NCBI GenBank assembly: GCA_024636405.1
Contig: JAGXHC010000149.1
Span: 1 to 11,994, forward strand
Length of the DNA stretch: 11,994 bases
Source: Sulfitobacter sp.
GTDB taxonomy: Bacteria; Pseudomonadota; Alphaproteobacteria; Rhodobacterales; Rhodobacteraceae
Direction: 5' to 3'
Position 1 is the first letter of the stretch. Every line of letters starts with the position of its first letter. The notes under the pieces were generated by a model. That model was not told the DNA's origin, did not search any database, and saw only the letters and a program-made list of their open reading frames with translations. Of the stretch, positions 6,011 to 11,994 are shown one piece after another. Position numbers and translations under genes: made by a program.

Positions 6011-6669
6011 TGGCGGATTTCGAAGACATCGAGAATTTTGAGAGCACGGCAGATGGGTTGAACGCCACCTTGGCGACAACAGAGACGCTGGTGTCGGGGT
6101 TCGACAGCGAGTTGCGCCGGATGCGCACGTCATTGGCAGCGACTGGCAAGGATGTGGCAAACTTGGAACGGGGGCTGAGCCGGGGTTTGCGAAGTGCGTT
6201 CGATAGCGTCGTGTTTGATGGACTGAAGCTGTCGGACGCGCTGAAATCGGTGGCGCAGTCGCTGGCCAACACAACCTATAATGCTGCGATGCGGCCGGTG
6301 ACCAACCATTTCGGCGGACTGATCAGCCAAGGTGTTGGATCGTTGGTGCAGGGGATATTGCCCTTCGCCAATGGCGCCCCCTTTTCCCAGGGAAAGGTGA
6401 TGCCGTTTGCGCAAGGGGGTGTTGTCAGTTCGGCCACTGCATTTCCGATGCGCGGGGGCACCGGATTGATGGGCGAAGCCGGACCAGAGGCGATCATGCC
6501 GCTTGCACGCGGCGCAGACGGCAAGCTGGGCGTGCGCGGTGGCGGGGGTGCCGGGACGGCCGTTGTGATGAATATCACGACGCCGGATGTGCAGGGGTTT
6601 CAGCGCAGCCAGTCCCAAATCGCCGCACAGATGAGCCGCGCATTGAGCAGTGGCAATCGTAATCGCTAA
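6010..6669 (+). CDS. g11: Short tail tape-measure protein
   Basis: 219 residues, starting at ATG 6010 (TAATG with g10.1) with AAGGAG 7 bases upstream. Tape-measure proteins run along the tail lumen and set tail length. The N-terminal half (to about residue 100) is helical and amphipathic with Ser/Thr/Ala, consistent with a coiled coil. A hydrophobic Gly-rich stretch follows (residues about 98-125, NHFGGLISQGVGSLVQGILP). The C-terminal part has FAQGGVVSSATAFPMRGG and the tape-measure motif GEAGPEAI near residues 155-162. It is far shorter than the many-hundred-residue tape measures of long-tailed phages, but this is normal for GTA g11. The ending QSQIAAQMSRALSSGNRNR is also family-like. Confidence 0.9.
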   Translation: MADFEDIENFESTADGLNATLATTETLVSGFDSELRRMRTSLAATGKDVANLERGLSRGLRSAFDSVVFDGLKLSDALKSVAQSLANTTYNAAMRPVTNHFGGLISQGVGSLVQGILPFANGAPFSQGKVMPFAQGGVVSSATAFPMRGGTGLMGEAGPEAIMPLARGADGKLGVRGGGGAGTAVVMNITTPDVQGFQRSQSQIAAQMSRALSSGNRNR

Positions 6670-6684
6670 TTCAGGAGCAGCATC

Positions 6685-7317
6685 ATGGAATTTCATGACG
6701 TCAGATTTCCCCCCAGCCTCAGCTTCGGCTCGCTTGGCGGGCCGCAGCGCCGCACCGATGTCGTCACACTGGCCAATGGTTTCGAAGAGCGCAACAGCCC
6801 CTGGGCACATTCCCGCCGGGTGTATGATGCCGGTATGGGGATGCGGTCCATCGATGATATTCAGGTTCTCATTGCATTTTTCGAGGCGCGCTTTGGCCAG
6901 CTTTTTGCATTTCGCTGGAAGGATTGGGCAGATTACAAATCTTGCAAGTCCTCGGCGGAAACTGTGTTCGACGATCAGAGCATCGGATATGGCGACGGGG
7001 TGCGCAGCGATTACCAGATCGTGAAAATCTACCGCTCGGGCGGTCATGAGTACCGGCGCCCCATCACGAAACCTGCTGCGGGGACGGTGCGGGTGGGCGT
7101 CGAACAAGATGAGTTGCGCGAAGGGATCGAATATGAAGTTGATCCGGCCACCGGCATCATCAGCTTTTCCAGTCCACCAGATCCGGGCATGGAGATTTTC
7201 GCAGGCTATGAGTTTGACGTGCCCGTGCGTTTTGATACGGACCGCATCCTGACATCGGTTGCCAGCTTTCAGGCGGGACAAGTGCCCGATGTCCCCGTGA
7301 TTGAGGTGCGGGTCTGA
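6685..7317 (+). CDS. g12: Distal tail protein (DUF2460)
   Basis: 210 residues; ATG 6685 with AGGAG 7 bases before it. It opens EFHDVRFPPSLSFGSLGGP, followed by the RRTDVVTLANGFEERNSPWAHSRRVYDAG stretch that defines the DUF2460/TIGR02217 family. The centre (residues 45-80) has an F-E-A-R-F-G-Q-L-F-A-F-R-W-K-D segment. Later segments resemble beta-sandwich parts (GIEYEVDPATGIISFSSPPDPG). In RcGTA this protein forms the distal ring at the end of the tail tube, joining it to the hub and tip. The stop TGA overlaps the g13 ATG by one base (TGATG). Confidence 0.92.
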   Translation: MEFHDVRFPPSLSFGSLGGPQRRTDVVTLANGFEERNSPWAHSRRVYDAGMGMRSIDDIQVLIAFFEARFGQLFAFRWKDWADYKSCKSSAETVFDDQSIGYGDGVRSDYQIVKIYRSGGHEYRRPITKPAAGTVRVGVEQDELREGIEYEVDPATGIISFSSPPDPGMEIFAGYEFDVPVRFDTDRILTSVASFQAGQVPDVPVIEVRV

Positions 7318-8204
7318 TGGCGGGGCTGGGAGAGGCGCTGGAAGCGCATATTGCGACGGGGCTGACAACGTTATGCCACGCCTGGAGGATCACGCGGACT
7401 GACGGAACGCGATTTGCATTCACAGACCACGATGTTGACTTGAACTTGGGTGATGTCACATTCCGCGCCAACTCTGGCTTGAACGCCAAGGCCATTTCGC
7501 AAAGCACGGGCCTGTCGGTGAACAACACCGAGGCCATCGGCGCGCTGAGCGATGCATCGATCCGCGAGGATGAGATAGAGCAGGGCCGCTTTGACGGTGC
7601 CGAGGTGGTCAGCTGGTTGGTCAACTGGTCGGCGCCCGATCAAAGGTGGATGCAATTTCGGGGCACGATTGGCGAACTGCGGCGTGTTGACGGCGCGTTT
7701 CAGGCCGAGTTGCGCGGTTTGACCGAGGCGCTGAACCGTCCCTTGGGCCGGGTATTTCAAAAGCCCTGCACAGCCGTTCTGGGGGACGGCAACTGCGGAT
7801 TCGATCTTAACCTCGCCGGATATGCTGAAACGCTCGCGGTGCAAAACCAGACTGAGCGGCGGGAGTTCAAATGGGAGAGCTTTGCCGGATTTGAGGATGG
7901 CTGGTTTGTGCGCGGTCGGCTTGAGGTTCTGGACGGTCCGGCTGCAGGGCTTTGGGGAATGATCAAACATGATCGGATCGTGCAAAATAGCAGGATCGTG
8001 GAACTTTGGGAACCGATCCGCGGCGCGGTCACTGCTGGCACGACTGTCAGATTGGTGGCGGGATGCGACAAGCGGATGAAAACCTGTCGCCTGAAGTTCA
8101 ACAACCTTGTGAACTTTCAGGGCTTTCCGGACTTGCCAGGCGAGGATTGGGTGATGGCGGTGCCGCGATCCAGCCATGCAAATACCGGGGGCAGCTTGCG
8201 ATGA
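7317..8204 (+). CDS. g13: Baseplate hub protein with iron-sulfur-type cysteines (DUF2163)
   Basis: 295 residues, coupled to g12 through TGATG and lacking a strong ribosome site of its own. DUF2163/TIGR02218 features include FTDHDVDLNLGDVTFRANSGLNAKAI (about 35-60) and the NRPLGRVFQKPCTAVLGDGNCGFDL segment (about 140-164). In the C-terminal third, Cys250 and Cys257 sit in AGCDKRMKTCRLKFNN, then FQGFPDLPGED. The four cysteines Cys151, Cys160, Cys250 and Cys257 are well placed to bind a metal cluster. The RcGTA hub and the related phage lambda tail-tip protein L are reported to hold an Fe-S cluster. An extra Cys20 is at the N-terminus. It joins the distal ring to the peptidase and tip protein. 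Confidence 0.9.
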   Translation: MAGLGEALEAHIATGLTTLCHAWRITRTDGTRFAFTDHDVDLNLGDVTFRANSGLNAKAISQSTGLSVNNTEAIGALSDASIREDEIEQGRFDGAEVVSWLVNWSAPDQRWMQFRGTIGELRRVDGAFQAELRGLTEALNRPLGRVFQKPCTAVLGDGNCGFDLNLAGYAETLAVQNQTERREFKWESFAGFEDGWFVRGRLEVLDGPAAGLWGMIKHDRIVQNSRIVELWEPIRGAVTAGTTVRLVAGCDKRMKTCRLKFNNLVNFQGFPDLPGEDWVMAVPRSSHANTGGSLR

Positions 8205-8647
8205 TCCACGCCGCTTCAGATATCGTCACGGCAGCGCGCGCTTGGATCGGCACGCCGTATGTCCACCAAAATGCGGCGCGCGGTGCAGGATGCGATTGTC
8301 TGGGACTGGTGCGAGGGATCTGGGGTGAACAGCGCGGCCGCGAACCCGAGTCCGTACCGACCTATACGATGGACTGGTCTGAGCCACAGGGCGAGGAACG
8401 CCTGTGGGCAACGGCGGCGCGGCATCTGGTTCCCAAGCGATTGACGGATGAAGCGCCCGGTGACGTTTTGCTTTTTCGGATGCGCAGCGGTGCCGTTGCG
8501 AAACATCTTGGCATCGCAGGGCGCATTGGCGCTGATGCCAGTTTTATCCATGCTTACAGCGGGCATGGCGTGGTTGAAAGTCCGCTGAGCGCGCCCTGGC
8601 GGCGCCGCATTGTGGCACGATTTGCATTTCCTGAGGAGACACCCTGA
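8201..8647 (+). CDS. g14: NlpC/P60 cell-wall peptidase of the tail
   Basis: 148 residues. The frame extends upstream to an ATG at 8006 inside g13, but ATG 8201 in the ATGA overlap with the g13 stop gives the family-standard start (MIHAASDIVTAARAWIGTPY). The catalytic Cys33 lies in GCDCLGLVRG, the D-C-x-G-L motif of NlpC/P60. His102 in AKHLGIAG and His117 in FIHAY fit the second and third catalytic positions. The enzyme should cut peptidoglycan stem peptides locally so that tail and DNA can pass the recipient wall. It is coupled to g15 by TGATG. All catalytic residues are present, so it looks active. Confidence 0.93.
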   Translation: MIHAASDIVTAARAWIGTPYVHQNAARGAGCDCLGLVRGIWGEQRGREPESVPTYTMDWSEPQGEERLWATAARHLVPKRLTDEAPGDVLLFRMRSGAVAKHLGIAGRIGADASFIHAYSGHGVVESPLSAPWRRRIVARFAFPEETP

Positions 8648-11600
8648 TGGCGACGATACTTCTTTCAGCAGCAGGTGCCGCGGTCGGTGGCTCTTTCGGT
8701 GGAACAGTGGCAGGCTTGTCATCCGTGGCCGTTGGCCGTGCAGTGGGCGCAACCTTGGGCCGGGTCGTGGACCAGCGGCTGCTTGGCCAGGGCGGCCAGG
8801 CAGTCGAGACCGGCAAGGTGGATCGGTTCCGGCTGACCAACGCTGGGGAAGGCGATCCGGTTGCCCAGGTCTTTGGTCGCATGAGGGTCGGTGGGCAGGT
8901 GATCTGGGCTTCTGACTTTCGTGAGGTCGTCAGCGTTTCCGGCGGAGGCAAGGGTGGGCCTCCAAAACCGAAAACGACGTCCTATAGCTATTCCGTCAGT
9001 CTGGCGATTGCGCTTTGCGAAGGTGAAATCACCCGTGTGGGACGCATCTGGGCCGACGGAGAGGAAGTCGCTGCGGATGATTTGAACCTGCGCGTGTATA
9101 CCGGAACGGTGGACCAGCAACCGGATCCGACCATCTCCGCAATCGAAGGTGCGGACCGGGTGCCGGGCTATCGCGGGACAGCATACGTGGTGATGGAGGA
9201 TCTGCCGCTGGAACAATTCGGCAACCGGGTGCCGCAGTTTTCGTTTGAGGTCATCAGGCCTGAACAGCGCGCCGCGCCGGGGTCGGCGGATACGATGAGT
9301 TTCGGTATCAAGGGTGTGGCGTTGATCCCAGGAACAGGGGAATACAGCCTTGCCACGACGCCGGTGAATTACGTCAAAGGCGTAGGTGCGCGATGGAGCG
9401 CGAACACGTCGACGCCTGCCGGAAAATCGGATTTTGCGCTGTCTGTGGATTGCCTGAACGAGGAATTGCCCAACCTGCAAGCGGCATCTTTGGTGGTATC
9501 GTGGTTTGGGGATGACCTGCGGTGTGGCAATTGCAGCATTCAGCCGAAAGTTGAGGATGCGGCAATTGAAGGGGAGAACATGCCGTGGCGTGTTTCGGGG
9601 CTCACACGGGGCACGGCAGCGGAAATTGCGAAGATCGATGGCCGCCCTGTCTATGGTGGCACGCCAACTGATGCATCTGTGATTGAGGCAATCGAGGCGA
9701 TGAATGCCTCGGGCAAAGCTGTCATGCTGTATCCGTTCATCTTGATGGAACAACTGGCAGGCAATACCTTGCCCGACCCATATAGCGACAACGACGCCCA
9801 AGCGCATCTGCCTTGGCGCGGGCGGATTACGCTCTCGGTGGCGCCGGGACGACCGGGCACTCCGGATGGCACGGGTGCGGCTGAAGCTGAGGTTGCTGCA
9901 TTTTTCGGCACAGCCGCTGCGGCTGACTTTGCGGTCGGCGGTGGCGCGGTTAACTATACCGGCCCGCAGGAGTGGTCGTTTTCTCGCTTTATCCTGCACT
10001 ATGCCGCGCTATGCGCCGCAGCGGGTGGCGTCGATGCTTTTTGCATTGGATCAGAGATGCGTGGTTTGACGCAGATCCGGGGGCAAGGCGGTGCCTTCGT
10101 GGCGGTGTCACGATTGCGCGCGCTGGCGGCAGAGGTGCGCGTTTTGCTAGGCCCGCAGGTTAAGATCAGCTATGCGGCGGATTGGTCAGAGTATTTTGGC
10201 TATCAGCCCGAGGACGGGAGCGGGGACCGCTTTTTTCACCTCGATCCGCTGTGGGCCGACGAAAACATAGATTTTATCGGAATTGATAACTACATGCCGC
10301 TCGCGGATTGGCGCGCGGATGACGGCCATCTGGACGTCCAGGAATGGGATTCGATCTACAATGTGGGCTACTTGAAGGCAAACATTGAGGGCGGCGAGGG
10401 GTTCGACTGGTACTATCATTCGCCGGAGGCCCGCGCCGCACAAATTCGCACCGAAATTACGGATGGTGCCCATGATGAGCCATGGATCTTTCGCTACAAG
10501 GATCTGCGCAATTGGTGGTCGAATGCCCATCATGAGCGGATCGGTGGCGTGCGGCAGGAGATACCGACCGACTGGATTGCAATGTCCAAGCCAATCTGGT
10601 TCACCGAATATGGCTGCGCCGCCGTGGACAAGGGTGCCAACCAACCCAACAAGTTTGTGGACCTCAAAAGTTCGGAGAGCAGCCTGCCGCATCATTCCAC
10701 GGGAGCGCGGGACGAACTGATGCAGATGCAATACTTGCGCGCGATGTCCGAATATTGGTCCGATCCCGCACACAATCCGATGTCTTCGGAGTATGGGGGG
10801 GCCATGCTGAACATGGCGCGATCCTTTGTCTGGGCGTGGGACGTAAGGCCCTATCCGTTCTTTCCAAATAATCGCGAACTCTGGAGCGATGGCACCAGCT
10901 ATGCGCGCGGGCACTGGATTAATGGCCGCACTTCGGCGCGATCGCTGGCATCGGTTGTTGGCGAGATTTGCAGGCGGGCGGGGCTTGAGCATTATGATAC
11001 GTCCGGGCTGTATGGTCATGTGCGTGGCTATGCCGTGGACCGCGTCACGGACGCGCGGGCATCGTTGCAGCCGCTTATGATCCGCCATGGGTTTGATGCA
11101 ATTGAGCGCGATGGCGCGTTACACTTCCAAATGCGGGACGGGTTGGATGCGAAGATGCTCGATCCCGAAACCTTCGCTGTGAGCCCCGATCTGGAGGGGA
11201 TTACAGAGCAGGTGCGCGAGGCAGAGGCAGAGGTTTCGGGCCGCGTGCGTTTGCGGTTTGTGCAGGCGGATGGCAATTTTGACTCCATTTCCGAGGAAGC
11301 GGTTCTGGCTGACGAGGCCACCCACGCGGTTGCGTCATCCGAGCTGAACATGGCGCTGACGCGTGCAGAGGGCCGCCAGATCGCAGAACGCTGGCTTACG
11401 GAAGCGCGGGTCTCGCGCGAGACAGTGCGGTTCGCGCTCCCGCCGTCGCGGATGGGGTTGGGGGCAGGCGATGTCATTGGCCTGCCGGGTGACGGCGATG
11501 AGGGTCCGGGGCTTTACCGGATCGACCGGGTGGAGCAGGCAGACCTTCAGATCATCGAAGCGGTGCGCATTGAGCCTGAAGTTTACGATCCCGCTGAGAT

Positions 11601-11733
11601 GGACGATGAACTGGTTCTGCTGCGGCCTTTCGTTTCGCCGACGCCGGTGGTGCCGCTGTTTCTTGACCTGCCACTTCTGCGTGGGGACGAAGTGCCGCAT
11701 GCACCACATATCGCAGCAACCGCAGAACCCTGA
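8647..11733 (+). CDS. g15: GTA tip protein ('megatron'/host specificity), interrupted by an in-frame TGA
   Basis: 1028 codons from ATG 8647 (GAGGAG 8 bases upstream) to TGA 11731-11733. RcGTA g15 is about 1300 residues, so this is short. Residues 1-45 are a Gly/Ala-rich hydrophobic segment typical of the family, followed by the tip beta domains (about 50-260). Residues about 300-740 form the GTA TIM-barrel-like domain. Glu470 in FCIGSEMRG and Glu654 in IWFTEYG are placed like the two acidic residues of clan-A glycoside hydrolases, and Trp-rich loops lie between them. Residues about 790-1010 match the Phage-tail_3 region. The stop falls where the family has an AEP-W-PG-type motif, and the frame continues coding afterwards. 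Role: tail tip for recipient contact and envelope penetration. Confidence 0.9.
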   Translation: MATILLSAAGAAVGGSFGGTVAGLSSVAVGRAVGATLGRVVDQRLLGQGGQAVETGKVDRFRLTNAGEGDPVAQVFGRMRVGGQVIWASDFREVVSVSGGGKGGPPKPKTTSYSYSVSLAIALCEGEITRVGRIWADGEEVAADDLNLRVYTGTVDQQPDPTISAIEGADRVPGYRGTAYVVMEDLPLEQFGNRVPQFSFEVIRPEQRAAPGSADTMSFGIKGVALIPGTGEYSLATTPVNYVKGVGARWSANTSTPAGKSDFALSVDCLNEELPNLQAASLVVSWFGDDLRCGNCSIQPKVEDAAIEGENMPWRVSGLTRGTAAEIAKIDGRPVYGGTPTDASVIEAIEAMNASGKAVMLYPFILMEQLAGNTLPDPYSDNDAQAHLPWRGRITLSVAPGRPGTPDGTGAAEAEVAAFFGTAAAADFAVGGGAVNYTGPQEWSFSRFILHYAALCAAAGGVDAFCIGSEMRGLTQIRGQGGAFVAVSRLRALAAEVRVLLGPQVKISYAADWSEYFGYQPEDGSGDRFFHLDPLWADENIDFIGIDNYMPLADWRADDGHLDVQEWDSIYNVGYLKANIEGGEGFDWYYHSPEARAAQIRTEITDGAHDEPWIFRYKDLRNWWSNAHHERIGGVRQEIPTDWIAMSKPIWFTEYGCAAVDKGANQPNKFVDLKSSESSLPHHSTGARDELMQMQYLRAMSEYWSDPAHNPMSSEYGGAMLNMARSFVWAWDVRPYPFFPNNRELWSDGTSYARGHWINGRTSARSLASVVGEICRRAGLEHYDTSGLYGHVRGYAVDRVTDARASLQPLMIRHGFDAIERDGALHFQMRDGLDAKMLDPETFAVSPDLEGITEQVREAEAEVSGRVRLRFVQADGNFDSISEEAVLADEATHAVASSELNMALTRAEGRQIAERWLTEARVSRETVRFALPPSRMGLGAGDVIGLPGDGDEGPGLYRIDRVEQADLQIIEAVRIEPEVYDPAEMDDELVLLRPFVSPTPVVPLFLDLPLLRGDEVPHAPHIAATAEP
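11731..11733 (+). other. g15: In-frame TGA stop inside g15 (probable Trp-to-stop)
   Basis: The codons read GCA GAA CCC TGA CCG GGC AGC GTG GCG, in the same frame as the 1028 codons before. One G in place of the final A would make TGG (Trp), giving the P-W-P-G-S-V motif I expect here from GTA tip proteins. The next base is C, a context known to favour UGA read-through. TGA is also the normal stop of 11 other cluster genes, so it is not a recoded codon genome-wide. Confidence 0.85.
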
Positions 11734-11994
11734 CCGGGCAGCGTGGCGCTTTACCATTCTGGCACGGACAGCGACTACCGCCTGAACAGCGTGCTGCCAG
11801 TCCGTTCAACCATCGGTGTGACCCAAAATGCCATGGCTGCTGCGCGTCCGGGTCTTGTGGATCGCGGTGAGGTGCTTGAGGTCAAGCTCACAAGCGGAAC
11901 GTTGCAGAGCGTCCCGATGGATGCGCTGCTAAACGGTGCAAACCTTGCCGCGGTTGGTGACGGCAGTTCGGACCGCTGGGAAGTGTTCCAATTC
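11734..11994 (+). pseudogene. g15: C-terminal continuation of g15 after the stop (partial)
   Basis: The 87 codons after the TGA stay open in the g15 frame up to the window end. They encode PGSVALYHSGTDSDYRLN, then LPVRSTIGVTQNAMAAARPG, and near the end DALLNGANLAAVGDG and RWEVFQF. This is ordinary GTA tip-protein sequence, so the original gene continues beyond the window. No good independent start is present: an in-frame GTG at 11743 and ATG at 11830 both lack a Shine-Dalgarno site. It would be expressed only by read-through, weak re-initiation, or if the stop is a sequencing error. Confidence 0.8.

Noticed and set aside
6130..7368. 412-codon open frame on the minus strand across g11-g13
   Set aside because: It is antisense to three well-recognised GTA genes, has no recognisable domain, and is explained by high GC and codon bias.
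8006..8200. 65-codon N-terminal extension of the NlpC/P60 peptidase
   Set aside because: It lies within conserved g13, and the family start MIHAAS... is at 8201 in a typical ATGA overlap.
8719..9999. 426-codon open frame on the minus strand inside g15
   Set aside because: It is antisense to conserved g15 sequence; the Arg/His/Pro-rich composition is typical of a shadow frame.
11680..11740. Frameshift as the cause of g15 truncation
   Set aside because: The sequence after the TGA is in exactly the same frame (11737 and 8647 share phase), so it is a nonsense codon and not an indel.
8647..11994. Alternative genetic code reading TGA as Trp
   Set aside because: TGA is the natural terminator of g2, g3, g4, g6, g7, g8, g9, g10, g12, g13 and g14 in this window, so genome-wide recoding is not tenable.

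Overview
The window is most of a Rhodobacter-type gene transfer agent (GTA) structural cluster, the domesticated phage-like particle genes that alphaproteobacteria use to package and move random pieces of host DNA. It reads entirely on the + strand, in the order known from Rhodobacter capsulatus RcGTA: end of g2 (terminase), g3, g3.5, g4, g5, g6, g7, g8, g9, g10, g10.1, g11, g12, g13, g14, g15. The GC-rich, alphaproteobacterial codon use and this exact order point to Rhodobacterales (roseobacter/Rhodobacter group). The species cannot be read from this DNA. There are no tRNAs, CRISPRs, insertion sequences, integrase, lysis genes or phage regulators, as expected of a domesticated cluster rather than a prophage.

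Region by region: 1-119 is the C-terminus of the large terminase. 120-284 is a non-coding gap with small stem-loops. 285-3528 is the head module: portal, a small membrane-anchored protein, HK97-type maturation protease and major capsid protein. 3529-3686 is a 158-bp spacer holding two clear inverted repeats. 3687-5028 is the connector module: adaptor, stopper and tail terminator. 5068-6669 holds the tail tube, two small tail assembly chaperone-type proteins and a short tape-measure protein. 6685-11994 is the baseplate and tip: distal tail protein, a cysteine-bearing hub, an NlpC/P60 cell-wall peptidase and the giant 'megatron' tip protein. Many junctions from g6 onward overlap by 1-4 bases (ATGA, TAATG, TGATG), so the genes are probably co-transcribed and often translationally coupled. 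The known GTA promoter lies upstream of g1, outside this window.

The most notable point is an in-frame TGA at 11731-11733 in g15. The same reading frame continues beyond it without another stop to the window end (87 codons) and still encodes typical GTA tip-protein sequence. This is therefore a nonsense change and not a natural gene end or a frameshift. It could be an inactivating mutation, a sequencing error or a read-through site. The second point is the pair of stem-loops just after the major capsid gene. They are well placed to set capsid mRNA level relative to the connector and tail genes.

I found no previously unknown gene system. The cluster belongs to a described family, and the novelty lies in these local departures.
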